Source: Mesorhizobium sp. AR10
GTDB taxonomy: Bacteria > Pseudomonadota > Alphaproteobacteria > Rhizobiales > Rhizobiaceae
Reading direction: 5' to 3'
Assembly (NCBI RefSeq): GCF_024746795.1
Contig: NZ_CP080524.1
Span: forward strand, 1,962,001-2,026,000
DNA length: 64,000 nucleotides
The translations under genes and the position numbers were made by a program. Below the pieces are notes generated by a model. It was not told where the DNA came from and ran no database searches. It saw only the letters and a program-made list of their open reading frames with translations. Below are positions 8,757 through 17,342 of the stretch, piece by piece (the first letter of the stretch is position 1; every line of letters begins with the position of its first letter).

Positions 8757-9665
8757 CTACGAGCCGATCTTCGCCTTACGAGCGTCGATGATCGCCTGAT
8801 AGAATTCCGGGGTGACCGGCGAATAGCCCTTGAAGTCGCCGCCCTGTACCGCCGCGAAACAAGCCGGATCGGTTTGCGGAAGCTTGGTCAGGAAATCGGT
8901 GATCTTCTGCTTGGTGCCGGCGTCGAGCGAGGTGCGTATGACCAGCGGGCCGTTCGGGATCAGTGGCGACTGCCACAATTCGACGAGGTCGTCCATCTTG
9001 AGGACGCCCTTGTCGACCATCTTGCGCAGATTGCCCGAGCTGTAGCCGTCCTTGAAGTCGCCGACGCCGGAGGCCCAGGTGGTGCCGGCATCGAAGGTGC
9101 CCTTCAGAACTTCAAGCACCAGCTGTTCATGGCCGCCGCCGAAGCCGGTCGACGCGAAATAGCTCTTCACATCCATACCGATGTCCTTGGGCAGCGACGT
9201 GACCGGGATCAGGTAGCCAGAAGTCGAATCGGGATCGGCGAAACCGAGCTTCTTGCCCTTCATGTCAGCGAGTGTCTTGATGCCTGAATCCGCACGGGCG
9301 ACCATAACCGAATGGTAGCCGGTCGAACCGTCGGTCTGGACCGTCGTCAGGATCGGCTGAACCGCGTCCTTGTTTTCGAGATAGACCTTTGCGTAGGCGG
9401 ACGCGCCGAGTTCGGCATAGTCAAGCGTGCCGCCGAGCAGACCCTGGATGACGCCGTCGTAGTCGGCGGCCGGGAACAGCGAAACTTTCTCGACACCGAG
9501 GACTTCCTTGATGTGGTCGGCGAAGCACTGGTAGTTGCGCAGACGGTCGGCTTCGTTCTCGCCGCCCAGAATGCCGACGCGGAATTCCTTCAGGTCCTGT
9601 GCCTGGACCGCGCCCATCGCCATGGCCATGATGGAAACGGCACCGAAAAGTATCTTTCTAAACAT
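8757..9665 (-). CDS. phnD: Phosphonate/phosphate ABC transporter periplasmic binding protein PhnD
   Basis: 302 residues from the ATG with AGGAGAGACACGAG upstream. A signal peptide (MFRKILFGAVSIMAMAMGAV, cleavage near AQA) precedes the mature domain, which begins DLKEFRVGILGGENEADRL. Conserved PhnD features include YAELGASAYAKVY, ADMKGKKLGFADPDSTSGY and TGFGGGHEQLVLEVLKG, where Ser/Thr residues bind the phosphonate group. It lies between phnC and the two permease genes. It captures phosphonate or phosphate in the periplasm and delivers it to PhnE. Confidence 0.94.
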   Translation of the reverse strand: MFRKILFGAVSIMAMAMGAVQAQDLKEFRVGILGGENEADRLRNYQCFADHIKEVLGVEKVSLFPAADYDGVIQGLLGGTLDYAELGASAYAKVYLENKDAVQPILTTVQTDGSTGYHSVMVARADSGIKTLADMKGKKLGFADPDSTSGYLIPVTSLPKDIGMDVKSYFASTGFGGGHEQLVLEVLKGTFDAGTTWASGVGDFKDGYSSGNLRKMVDKGVLKMDDLVELWQSPLIPNGPLVIRTSLDAGTKQKITDFLTKLPQTDPACFAAVQGGDFKGYSPVTPEFYQAIIDARKAKIGS

Positions 9666-9758
9666 CTCGTGTCTCTCCTGTTTTGGGTCCGGCATCGCGC
9701 CGGCTGCGTTCGAATTTTGACAGGTGCCTGTGACGCAGGCTGGCGATCCAGGCCGATC

Positions 9759-10616
9759 TCAGTACCCCGGGAATGCGGGTTCAAGCGGACCGGCGGATGC
9801 GGCGATTTTTTGCTTGATGATGACGCTGGTCGAGGTGATGGCCTCGGAGATTTCGTCGCCGTTGCTGTCGGCGCCGTAGACCATGCGCACGGCCTCGCGG
9901 TTGAGGTCTTCGGGCGGGCCGTCGAACACGACCTTGCCGGCGGCCATGCCGATGATGCGGTTGCAATAGGTGCGCGCGGTATCCAGCGTGTGCAGATTGG
10001 TGACGACGGTGATGCCTTCGCGCAAATTGATATCCTGCAGCGAATCCATCACCACCTTGGCATTGAGAGGGTCGAGCGAGGCAATAGGCTCGTCGGCGAG
10101 GATCACCTTCGGCTGCTGCATCAAGGCGCGGGCGATGGCGACGCGCTGCTGCTGGCCGCCGGACAAGGTACCGGCGGGCTGCAGCGCGGTGCGGGCGATG
10201 TCGAGACGCTCCAGCGCTGCTATCGCCTCGGCTCTTTCCTCGCGGGAGAAGATGCCGAGCAGGTTCGACATGGTGGAGCGGTGGTTCAGCCGGCCGAGCA
10301 GCACATTGGTCAGCACGTCAAGGCGCGGCACCAGGTTGAACTGCTGGAAGATCATGGCGCAGTCGCGCTGCCAGCGACGCAGCGGCGATCCGCGCAGGCT
10401 TGAGACTTCGGCGCCGTCAAAAAAAATCGACCCCTGACTGGGATCGATGAGACGGTTGATCATGCGAAGAAGGGTCGATTTGCCGGCGCCCGAGCGACCG
10501 ATGATGCCGACCATCTGACCTTGCGGGATCGACAGGTCGACGGCGCTGACGGCGGTGTTCTTGCCAAATCGGCGGGAGACGCCGCGGATTTCGAGCGTGG
10601 CTGACGTCGCTGACAT
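9759..10616 (-). CDS. phnC: Phosphonate/phosphate ABC transporter ATP-binding protein PhnC
   Basis: 285 residues starting at [12 protein letters not shown]. Walker A is GRSGAGKST, the Q-loop region is [17 protein letters not shown], the signature is LSGGQQQR and Walker B is [12 protein letters not shown], with the switch His in [10 protein letters not shown]. PhnC energises phosphonate/phosphate import with PhnD and PhnE. The upstream 135-bp gap holds a PHO-box-like site, so phnCDEE probably has its own promoter, separate from the C-P lyase genes. Confidence 0.95.
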   Translation of the reverse strand: MSATSATLEIRGVSRRFGKNTAVSAVDLSIPQGQMVGIIGRSGAGKSTLLRMINRLIDPSQGSIFFDGAEVSSLRGSPLRRWQRDCAMIFQQFNLVPRLDVLTNVLLGRLNHRSTMSNLLGIFSREERAEAIAALERLDIARTALQPAGTLSGGQQQRVAIARALMQQPKVILADEPIASLDPLNAKVVMDSLQDINLREGITVVTNLHTLDTARTYCNRIIGMAAGKVVFDGPPEDLNREAVRMVYGADSNGDEISEAITSTSVIIKQKIAASAGPLEPAFPGY

Positions 10617-10695
10617 AGGCAGGTTCCAGTCCAGTCGCAGTTGAAGGTCTGATACCCTCGCTAGCGCAACGGCATGAACCTGCGGTGTCGGATTG

Positions 10696-10713
10696 ATGTC
10701 AGTTTTGTTACCG
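10696..10713 (-). promoter_or_regulatory. Candidate PHO box upstream of phnC
   Basis: On the minus strand the bases read CGGTAAC-AAAA-CTGACAT. The second half matches 6 of 7 positions of CTGTCAT and the first half 4 of 7, with the usual 4-base A/T linker. It lies 80-97 bases upstream of the phnC start. PhoB control of PhnCDE-type operons is established in rhizobia; this individual site is a prediction. Confidence 0.5.
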
Positions 10714-10751
10714 CCCACAGACGCGGTGCAACCGTGCCTGGGGTTGACGAA

Positions 10752-11369
10752 CTACCCGCCGTGCTTTTCCAAGAACGCCTCAGCCGAAAGCGCGCGGAAA
10801 TCGTCCAACGCTGCGCGCAGTCGGGCATGGTCCCAGTCCCACCAGGCGAGCGCCTGGTAGCGTTCGGCGGTGCGGCGGTCGAAGCGTTCGCGGATCGGCT
10901 TTGCCGGCACGCCGCCGACGATGGTGTAAGGCGCGACATCCTTCGATACCACCGCGCCGGCGCCGACTGCGGCGCCATCGCCGACGGTGACGCCGGGCAG
11001 GATGGTGGAGCCGTGGCCGAGCCAGGTGTCGTGGCCGATGGTGACGCGTTTGGCGCGGCGCTGGGCGAAGAATTCTGTTTCGTGCTCGGCGTCGTCCCAA
11101 TAGTCTGATGCGCGATAGGTGAAGTGGTGCAGTGTCGGCCGCCAGGTCGGGTGGTTGGTGGCGTTGATGCGCACACTGGCGGCGATGTTTGAAAACCTGC
11201 CGATCGTCGCGCACCAGACGGCACAGTCCTGCATCATGTAGGAATAGTCGCCGAGGATGCTCTCCGAAACCCGGCTACGGTCGGCGATCTCGGTCCAGCG
11301 GCCAAGCGTCGAGTTCTCGACTTGCGCCGTCGCGTGGACCAGCGGCGCCTCCGACAATTTCCTGGTCAT
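10752..11369 (-). CDS. Phosphonate metabolism hexapeptide-repeat transferase
   Basis: 205 residues with left-handed beta-helix repeats, visible as [44 protein letters not shown]. It resembles chloramphenicol/xenobiotic acetyltransferases, which work as trimers with acetyl-CoA. A member of this family sits in many C-P lyase operons and is annotated as a phosphonate-metabolism transferase; it is not homologous to the GNAT-type PhnO. Its start overlaps the phnL stop by four bases, so the two are translationally coupled. The acetylated substrate, perhaps an aminoalkylphosphonate or a ribosyl intermediate, is unknown. Confidence 0.85.
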   Translation of the reverse strand: MTRKLSEAPLVHATAQVENSTLGRWTEIADRSRVSESILGDYSYMMQDCAVWCATIGRFSNIAASVRINATNHPTWRPTLHHFTYRASDYWDDAEHETEFFAQRRAKRVTIGHDTWLGHGSTILPGVTVGDGAAVGAGAVVSKDVAPYTIVGGVPAKPIRERFDRRTAERYQALAWWDWDHARLRAALDDFRALSAEAFLEKHGG

Positions 11370-12073
11370 GCGGCGATTTTTCCGGCGGCAAAGGCGGTCA
11401 CGTCGATGATGCGGTCGGCCACTGCCTCGCGCACGTCATGATCGTGGAAGATGCCAAGCAGGGCGACGCCCGCCGCCTTCTTGGCCGCGATCAGCGCAAT
11501 CACCACGTCGCGGTTCCTGGCGTCGAGCGAGGCGGTCGGCTCGTCGAGCAGCAGGATCGGGTGCTCGGTGATGAAACCGCGCGCGATGTTGACGCGCTGC
11601 TGCTCGCCGCCGGAGAAGGTCGCCGGCGGCAATGCCCAGAGTTTCTCCGGAAGATTGAGCTGCGCCAGCAGAGCGCGTGCCTTGCCTCTGGCTGCCTCGC
11701 GCTCCTCGCCGCGCTCGACCAGCGGCTCGGCGACGACATCGAGCGCCGAGACGCGCGGCACGGTGCGTAGGAACTGGCTGACATAGCCGATGGTTTGCCG
11801 GCGCACTGCAAGCACGGTGCGCGGGCTGGCTATCGCCAGATCGATGAGCCCGGCGTCATGCCGGACGATGATCTGGCCTTCGTCGACGGCATAGTTGCCG
11901 TAGAGCATTTTCAGGATCGAGCTCTTGCCGGCGCCCGACGGGCCGCCGAGCACGGCGCACTCGCCGGCCCTGATCGAGAACGAGACATCGGCGACGACCG
12001 GTAGTTTGATGCCGTCGCGCAGATGCATGGTGAAGCTCTTGGCGACGTCGGAGACAACGAGGGGCGTCGGCAT
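11366..12073 (-). CDS. phnL: C-P lyase complex ABC-type ATPase PhnL
   Basis: 235 residues. Walker A is GPSGAGKSS, the signature FSGGEQQR, Walker [13 protein letters not shown], with the switch His in GIFHDHD. PhnL is an ABC ATPase without a membrane partner; it belongs to the methylphosphonate degradation machinery and has been seen docked on PhnK in C-P lyase complexes. It follows phnK after two bases. The N-terminal [15 protein letters not shown] matches the family. Confidence 0.95.
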   Translation of the reverse strand: MPTPLVVSDVAKSFTMHLRDGIKLPVVADVSFSIRAGECAVLGGPSGAGKSSILKMLYGNYAVDEGQIIVRHDAGLIDLAIASPRTVLAVRRQTIGYVSQFLRTVPRVSALDVVAEPLVERGEEREAARGKARALLAQLNLPEKLWALPPATFSGGEQQRVNIARGFITEHPILLLDEPTASLDARNRDVVIALIAAKKAAGVALLGIFHDHDVREAVADRIIDVTAFAAGKIAA

Positions 12074-12075
12074 GG

Positions 12076-12852
12076 TTACACCTGCAGGATGGAAGAAACG
12101 AGCAACTGCGTGTAGGGCGCACGCGGATCGTCGAGCACGCGGTCGGTGAGGCCGCTTTCAACGACGCGACCGTCCTTCATCACCATCATGCGCTGCGACA
12201 AGAGACGCGCCACCGCGAGATCATGGGTGACGACGATGGCCGCCAGGCCGAGAACCGTGACCAGTCCGCGCAAGAGGTCGAGCAGGCGCGCCTGCACCGA
12301 GACATCGAGCCCGCCGGTCGGCTCGTCCATGAACACCAGCCGCGGCCCGGTGACGAGGTTGCGGGCGATCTGCAGGCGCTGGCGCATGCCGCCGGAAAAG
12401 GCGCGCGGTTCGTCGTCGATACGGTCCTCGTCGATCTCGACGCGCGACAGCCAGTCGACCGCCGTGGCGCGGATCTTGCCGTAGTGGCGGTCGCCCACCG
12501 CCATCAGCCGTTCGCCGACATTGGCGCCGGCCGACACCGTCATGCGCAGTCCATCGGCGGGGTTCTGGTGGACAAAGCCCCAATCGGTGCGCATTAGGAA
12601 GCGGCGCTCGGCCTCGCTCATGCGGTAGAGTTCGCGGAACTGGCCATCGCGCATGCGGTAGCTGGCGGTGCCGGAACTGGGCAGCAACCGCGTCGACAGG
12701 CAGTTGAGCAGCGTCGTCTTGCCGGAGCCGGATTCGCCGACCACCGCCAGCACCTCGCCGGGCCACAGGTCGAAGGTAACGTTCTCGCAGCCGACGCGAG
12801 AGCCATAGAATTTGGACAGCGCGGAAACGCGCAGCAGCGGTTCGTCGGTCAT
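12076..12852 (-). CDS. phnK: C-P lyase complex ABC-type ATPase PhnK
   Basis: 258 residues from ATG 12852, whose first bases overlap the phnJ stop by four. Walker A is GESGSGKTT, the signature FSGGMRQR and Walker B LVFMDEPTGGLD. PhnK binds the PhnGHIJ core through PhnJ and couples ATP turnover to the reaction. A longer reading frame running back into phnJ is not used, because the coupled start matches the normal family length. Confidence 0.95.
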   Translation of the reverse strand: MTDEPLLRVSALSKFYGSRVGCENVTFDLWPGEVLAVVGESGSGKTTLLNCLSTRLLPSSGTASYRMRDGQFRELYRMSEAERRFLMRTDWGFVHQNPADGLRMTVSAGANVGERLMAVGDRHYGKIRATAVDWLSRVEIDEDRIDDEPRAFSGGMRQRLQIARNLVTGPRLVFMDEPTGGLDVSVQARLLDLLRGLVTVLGLAAIVVTHDLAVARLLSQRMMVMKDGRVVESGLTDRVLDDPRAPYTQLLVSSILQV

Positions 12853-13748
12853 TGCGCCGGCTCCATGTTTCCTGGGGCAAGTGGGGTCTCGGGCGCAAGA
12901 TGGCCGCGGTGCCCCTCTTCGCGGCGTTTCTCGCAATGATCGGTGTCGGAGCAGACGAACATATGGCCGCCATGGTCGTCGAGAATGACCTCGTCGAGAT
13001 AGACATTCTCGGCCGCACACAGCGCGCAAGGTTGGTCGAAGGTCTGCACCTCGAACGGATGGTCCTCGAAGTCGAGGCTGACCACATCGGTGAAGGGCGG
13101 CAGCGCATAGATGCGCTTTTCGCGGCCCGCGCCGAACAATTGCAAAGCCGGCGATTGATGCATCTTCGGATTGTCGAATTTCGGCGTCGGCGACGGGTCC
13201 ATCACGTAACGGCCCTCGACCTTGACCGGATAGGCGTAGGTGGTGGCAATGCGGCCGTGCCTGGCGATGTCCTCGTAGAGCTTCACATGCATCAGGCCAT
13301 ATTCCTCCAGCGCATGCATTTTGCGCGTTTCGGTCTCACGCGGTTCGAGGAAGCGCAGCGGCTCGGGGATCGGCACCTGATAGACCAGAATTTGGCCGGC
13401 ACTCAGCGGATGTTCGGGGATGCGGTGGCGGGTCTGGATGATGGTGGCGCTGGCGGTGTCGGTCGTCACGGCGACATTGGCGACCTTCTTGAAGAAGGCA
13501 CGGATCGAGACCGCATTGGTGGTGTCGTCGGCGCCCTGGTCGATGACCTTCAGCACGTCGTCGGGGCCGATGATCGAGGCGGTGACCTGGACGCCGCCGG
13601 TGCCCCAGCCATAGGGCATCGGCATTTCGCGCGAGGCGAACGGCACCTGATAGCCGGGGATGGCGATGCCCTTGAGGATCGCGCGGCGGATCATCCGCTT
13701 GGTCTGCTCGTCGAGATAGGCGAAGTTGTAGGTGGCGATGTCCGTCAT
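12849..13748 (-). CDS. phnJ: Alpha-D-ribose 1-methylphosphonate 5-phosphate C-P lyase PhnJ
   Basis: 299 residues, starting MTDIATYNFAYLDEQTKRM. With this start the four cysteines fall at 241, 244, 266 and 272 and the glycine of PGYQVPF at 32, which is the numbering of the E. coli enzyme. This supports the chosen start over one five codons upstream. PhnJ is the radical-SAM enzyme of the C-P lyase: a [4Fe-4S] cluster cleaves SAM, and a glycyl and a cysteinyl radical break the C-P bond. All key residues are intact. A 262-bp gap, occupied by an antisense gene, separates it from phnI. Confidence 0.97.
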   Translation of the reverse strand: MTDIATYNFAYLDEQTKRMIRRAILKGIAIPGYQVPFASREMPMPYGWGTGGVQVTASIIGPDDVLKVIDQGADDTTNAVSIRAFFKKVANVAVTTDTASATIIQTRHRIPEHPLSAGQILVYQVPIPEPLRFLEPRETETRKMHALEEYGLMHVKLYEDIARHGRIATTYAYPVKVEGRYVMDPSPTPKFDNPKMHQSPALQLFGAGREKRIYALPPFTDVVSLDFEDHPFEVQTFDQPCALCAAENVYLDEVILDDHGGHMFVCSDTDHCEKRREEGHRGHLAPETPLAPGNMEPAQ

Positions 13749-13813
13749 GGCGATCACATCCACATTGTGCTATCTAATTGGCGTCCAGGACGCGGAAACA
13801 GGGGCGAAATCGG

Positions 13814-14008
13814 ATGACCGAAACCGGTTGGATGCATCTCGGAATTCTGCTGCTGGTGCTCGCCGGTGTGGTCGGCCTTATCCTTCGAAGAATGGTTCTT
13901 CCTGCAGCCAGGGAAGGCGCGCATGGCGAGAACATTGGCGGCAGCAGCGGAGGGCATGGCGGCAATTTGTACGACAGCGGCGGCGGTCATGGTGGGTCGG
14001 GCGACTAG
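13814..14008 (+). CDS. Small membrane protein with Gly/Ser/His-rich tail, antisense within the phn operon
   Basis: 64 residues. One hydrophobic helix (about 8-27, LGILLLVLAGVVGLILRRM) is followed by a positively charged edge and a flexible tail of GGSSGGHGG and GGGHGGSGD. The ATG has GGGGCGAAATCGG upstream. It ends two bases before the phnI stop, on the opposite strand, and fills most of the gap between phnI and phnJ. I do not recognise a family. The coherent helix and low-complexity tail argue for a real gene, but no promoter is obvious. It would interrupt or sit antisense to the phnI-phnJ transcript. Confidence 0.55.
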   Translation: MTETGWMHLGILLLVLAGVVGLILRRMVLPAAREGAHGENIGGSSGGHGGNLYDSGGGHGGSGD

Positions 14009-14010
14009 GC

Positions 14011-15123
14011 TCATTCCGCGGCTTCCTTCTTTTCTTCCAAGGAGCCCATGTTCTCGCGAGCGTCGTGCTCGGCGCGCATGCGGCGCACCAGATCAAGCTC
14101 GGCCTGGAAGTCGACATAGTGCGGCAGCTTCAGATGTTCGACGAAGCCGGTCGCCTGAACATTGTCGGAATGCGAGATGACAAACTCCTCATCCTGAGCA
14201 GCAGCGCCGACATCCTCGCCGAGTTCGGTTGCGCGAAGCGCCCGGTCGCACAGTGCCATCGCCATCGCCTTGCGTTCGCTCTGGCCGAAGACCAGGCCGT
14301 AGCCGCGGGTGAATTGCGGCGGCGCCTTGGCTGAACCCTTGAACTGGTTGACCATCTGGCATTCGGTGACGCGGACGCTGCCGAGCGGCACGGCAAAGGG
14401 CAGTTCCGGGACGTCGAGTTCCAGCTCGACCTCGCCGATGCGGACCTCGCCGACGAAGGGATGGTTGCGGGCATAGCCGCGCTGGGTGGAATAGCCGAGT
14501 GCCAGCAAGAAACCCTCATCGCCACGCGACAGCGCCTGCAGGCGAATGTCGCGCGCCATCGGGAATTCCAACGGCTCGCGGGTTATGTCGCCGGGAACAT
14601 GGTCCTGCGGCATGTCGCCATCGGGCTCGATCAGACCTTCGCGGGCGAGGATCGCGGAAACGCGCGGCATGGCTTCCGCCTCGCTTGCGCGCTGCTGCGG
14701 TTCGGCAACGTCGCCGCCGGCGGCAAGGTCAGGATCGAGCAGCCGGTGGGTGTAGTCGAAGGTCGGGCCGAGCAGCTGGCCGCCGGGCAGGTCCTTGTAG
14801 GTCGCCGACACGCGCCGTTCGACCAGCATTGCGGCGGTGTCGATCGCCCTGGTGTAGCCGAAGCGGGGCAGCGTGGTGCGGTAGGCGCGCACCAGGAAGA
14901 TTGCCTCGATCATGTCGCCGCGCGCCTGGACGATGGCGAGTGCCGCCAGCTCGCGGTCATAGAGCGAGCCTTCGCTCATCACTCGGTCGACGCCGAGCGC
15001 CAATTGCTCGACGATCTGGTCGAGGCGAAGTGCCGGCACCGAACGGTCGCCGCGCCGGCGGTCGGCGAGCAGCTTGTGAGCGTTGGCAATTGCCGCTTCG
15101 CCACCTTTTACCGCGACATACAT
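14011..15123 (-). CDS. phnI: C-P lyase core subunit PhnI
   Basis: 370 residues, normal length for PhnI. Recognisable segments are MYVAVKGGEAAIANAHKLL, AALAIVQARGDMIEAIFLVR, RFGYTRAIDTAAMLVERR and, in the C-terminal half, TRGYGLVFGQSERKAMAMAL. PhnI is the nucleosidase-like subunit that, with G, H and L, transfers phosphonate to the ribose of ATP. It follows phnH by one base and is last before the antisense small gene. Confidence 0.96.
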   Translation of the reverse strand: MYVAVKGGEAAIANAHKLLADRRRGDRSVPALRLDQIVEQLALGVDRVMSEGSLYDRELAALAIVQARGDMIEAIFLVRAYRTTLPRFGYTRAIDTAAMLVERRVSATYKDLPGGQLLGPTFDYTHRLLDPDLAAGGDVAEPQQRASEAEAMPRVSAILAREGLIEPDGDMPQDHVPGDITREPLEFPMARDIRLQALSRGDEGFLLALGYSTQRGYARNHPFVGEVRIGEVELELDVPELPFAVPLGSVRVTECQMVNQFKGSAKAPPQFTRGYGLVFGQSERKAMAMALCDRALRATELGEDVGAAAQDEEFVISHSDNVQATGFVEHLKLPHYVDFQAELDLVRRMRAEHDARENMGSLEEKKEAAE

Positions 15124-15124
15124 C

Positions 15125-15736
15125 TCACGTCTCCATCGTCTTGATGCGCGTGGTGCGCGGCAGGCAAGCGATGCCGTCCGGCGTTGCGAGGATGACGTCG
15201 ACGCCGCGTGGGAAGCGCTGATTGTTCTGCCTCCACTGTTCGACGAAATGCCGCGGCATCTGCGCCGGCGCGATGGTCGCCGTGCTTTCGATGCCGGGAC
15301 CTTCGAGCGACAGCGGGGCGCCGGAGACGAGATCGCTCACCTGCAGGATCAGCGTCGTGGAGCGGTCGGGATAGTCCTGCGTGCCTTGTGAAAAGCCGTC
15401 GAGCGACATCATCTCGGCGGGCGTCGCGATCAAGGCGAAATGCGCATCGGCCGGCGTGTTGGCCTCTGGTGCGCCGCTGTGGAAGCCAAGCCAGGATTTG
15501 ACCGCTGCGGAGGCCTGCAAGGTCGGATCGAGCCAAAGCGGCGTGTCGTTGTCGCAGAGCGCTAGCGCAATAGCGCCGGAGCCTGCCGACAATGGCAGCG
15601 GTGGGCGGGCGAAGACCGGCAGGGATTGCATGGTGCCCGGCCGCGCCATGGCGTCCATCACGGCGCGGAACACGCTCTGGGCATTGAACACCGGATCGGC
15701 GAAGCCGCCAACGATCGACTGTGTTGCGATATCCAT
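15125..15736 (-). CDS. phnH: C-P lyase core subunit PhnH
   Basis: 203 residues starting MDIATQSIVGGFADPVFNAQ. The ATG shares one base with the phnG stop (TGATG), indicating translational coupling. Family features include FRAVMDAMARPGTMQ and the central ALALCDNDTPLWLDP. PhnH is a PLP-transferase-like fold that has lost PLP binding and is required in the PhnGHIJ core. A longer in-frame extension upstream lies inside phnG and is rejected. Confidence 0.95.
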   Translation of the reverse strand: MDIATQSIVGGFADPVFNAQSVFRAVMDAMARPGTMQSLPVFARPPLPLSAGSGAIALALCDNDTPLWLDPTLQASAAVKSWLGFHSGAPEANTPADAHFALIATPAEMMSLDGFSQGTQDYPDRSTTLILQVSDLVSGAPLSLEGPGIESTATIAPAQMPRHFVEQWRQNNQRFPRGVDVILATPDGIACLPRTTRIKTMET

Positions 15737-16197
15737 CAGTCTTCTCCGCGCACCATGGTGAAGAAATCCACCTTCGTTGCCGTCGTCTCGGCCCGGCGTT
15801 TTTCGCGCGCCTCGGCCAATGCCGCCTGCAACGGGGCGATGAGTTTGGTCTGGACCTCGTCGCGATGCGCGGAATCCTGCCAGAGCGCATCGGCGATCGC
15901 CGCCAGCCTGGCCTTCTGCTTGTCGCGGCCAAGCGCGTAGCAATGACCGACCTGCCCCGACGCAAGCCGCACGGTGGCGCGCGTGACCGTCGCCTCGCCG
16001 ACATTGAACGGCGCGCCGCCGCCGCCAATGCGGCCGCGCACGGTGACCAGACCGGTTTCGGGACCGCGCAGAAATTCCGCTTCCGAGGGCAGGCCCGCTT
16101 CGTTCCAGAGGCGGACGATGTCGTCGCCGGTGGATTGCGCCAGCGTTGCCATGACGACCTTGCGCTCAGCCTGATCGCGCGCTTCCTGTCCTCGCAT
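15736..16197 (-). CDS. phnG: C-P lyase core subunit PhnG
   Basis: 153 residues. The conserved segments GLVTVRGRIGGGGAPFNVGE and GQVGHCYALGRDKQKA identify PhnG, a small subunit at the centre of the PhnGHIJ core. It is the first gene of the minus-strand C-P lyase operon. An internal Met at residue 16 (MATLAQSTGDD) is an alternative start. The short upstream region shared with phnF holds two overlapping HutC-type palindromes. Confidence 0.94.
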   Translation of the reverse strand: MRGQEARDQAERKVVMATLAQSTGDDIVRLWNEAGLPSEAEFLRGPETGLVTVRGRIGGGGAPFNVGEATVTRATVRLASGQVGHCYALGRDKQKARLAAIADALWQDSAHRDEVQTKLIAPLQAALAEAREKRRAETTATKVDFFTMVRGED

Positions 16198-16221
16198 CGA
16201 TACTTCCTTCGCACTTGAATT

Positions 16222-16245
16222 TGTCTAGTGATATAGACATCTATA
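16222..16245. promoter_or_regulatory. Overlapping palindromic operators, probably for PhnF
   Basis: TGTCTA-gtgata-TAGACA (16222-16239) overlaps TATAGA-CA-TCTATA (16232-16245). Both are perfect inverted repeats rich in TATAGA/TCTATA, as expected for HutC-subfamily GntR repressors; a TATAGAC-type motif is described for mycobacterial PhnF. They lie between the phnG start and phnF, so binding could control both directions. Confidence 0.65.
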
Positions 16246-16286
16246 CAAATTATACCTATTATCTAACGTGTGTCCATGACGGGTGG

Positions 16287-17069
16287 ATGACATTGGCGAA
16301 AAGATCCGGGGGCGAAATGGTCGGGCAGCAATTGGCCAACAGCATCGAGCGACGCAGCGGCGTTTCGCTGTGGCGGCAGATCGCCGACCAGATCCTGCAT
16401 TCGATCGCCGTCGGCGACTTTGCCGAAAATGCCGCGCTGCCGCCGGAAGTCGCTCTGGCCGAACGCTATGGCGTCAACCGCCATACGGTGCGCAGTGCCA
16501 TCGCTGCGCTGGTCCAGGACGGCGTGCTCAGGGCCGAGCAAGGGCGCGGCACCTTCGTGCTGTCGCGCAAGCGGCTGTCCTATCCGATCGGCGCCCGCAC
16601 ACGCTTTTCGGAAGGCCTGCAAGGGCAGGCGGTCGAGCGCCGAAGTGTTCTGCTCGAGTCGGCGGTCGAGCCGGCCAGCCGGCGGGTCGCCGAGGGGTTG
16701 GGCCTTGGCAAAGGGTCTGATGTGATACGCCTGGAGACGCGCGGCGAAGCCGACGGGCAGCCAGTGTCGCGTGCCACCAGTTGGTTCGAGGCGAGGCGTT
16801 TCGCCGGCATTGAAGTCGCCATGGCGGAAACCGGATCGGTGACCGCTTCGTTTAAACGCTTCGGCGTCAGCGATTACCTCCGGCAATCGACGGTGCTGTC
16901 GGCGCGGCATGCCGATGCTGCTGACCTTGCCGACCTCGATCTGCAGCCCGGAGCCATCGTGCTGGTTGCGGTCGCCGTCAACGTCACGGCGGACGGCCAG
17001 CCGATCCAGTTCGCCGAGACACGGTTTCCTGCGGAGCGGGTGGAACTGAAGCTGTCGGCGGACAACTAG
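16287..17069 (+). CDS. phnF: Phosphonate metabolism transcriptional regulator PhnF (GntR, HutC/UTRA type)
   Basis: About 260 residues from ATG 16287. Another ATG at 16317, with CCGGGGGCGAA upstream, is also possible, while the longest frame would start inside the operator and is unlikely. The N-terminal winged HTH (VSLWRQIADQILHSI, then LPPEVALAERYGVNRHTVR) is followed by a UTRA ligand domain (about 100-255) with VIRLETRGEADGQPVSRA and IQFAETRFPAERVEL. Divergent placement next to phnG fits a repressor of the C-P lyase operon. Confidence 0.88.
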   Translation: MTLAKRSGGEMVGQQLANSIERRSGVSLWRQIADQILHSIAVGDFAENAALPPEVALAERYGVNRHTVRSAIAALVQDGVLRAEQGRGTFVLSRKRLSYPIGARTRFSEGLQGQAVERRSVLLESAVEPASRRVAEGLGLGKGSDVIRLETRGEADGQPVSRATSWFEARRFAGIEVAMAETGSVTASFKRFGVSDYLRQSTVLSARHADAADLADLDLQPGAIVLVAVAVNVTADGQPIQFAETRFPAERVELKLSADN

Positions 17070-17070
17070 C

Positions 17071-17258
17071 CTTCGTCATCCTTGGGCGAAGCAGGAGCGC
17101 AGCTCCGTCGCGGAGACCCAAGGATCCATGCCGCGATCTCGGGCGAAGAGCCCAGCGGAGCAGAATTCTGCACCGACGCAACGCTTCGAAGTCACGGCAT
17201 GGATCCTATGGTCTGCGCCGCGTCGCTTCGCTCCTTGCTCCGCCATAGGATGACGAAG
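17071..17258. repeat. 188-bp imperfect palindromic intergenic element
   Basis: The ends CTTCGTCATCCT (17071-17082) and AGGATGACGAAG (17247-17258) are perfect inverted copies, and inner segments around GGATCCATGCCG and CGGCATGGATCC also pair. Such dispersed palindromes are typical of rhizobial intergenic space. The element fills the gap after phnF; nothing coding is seen in it. Confidence 0.75.
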
Positions 17259-17342
17259 CGATGGATGTTTCGGCCAGTCGCCAAGGCATGCGATCTGCCA
17301 AAGTCCGCATTTATCGACCTGTCGAATCTTGTGCCGGACGTC

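Noticed and set aside
13754..14014. 86-residue minus-strand frame opposite the small membrane protein
   Set aside because: Its translation is Ala/Pro/Arg-rich with no coherent helix, and it is antisense to the better-supported plus-strand gene.
16222..16245. PHO box upstream of phnG
   Set aside because: The palindromes do not match CTGTCAT-type half-sites; they fit a HutC-type operator better.
17070..17342. A small protein gene after phnF
   Set aside because: The sequence is a palindromic repeat; the apparent frames have no ribosome site or protein-like composition.
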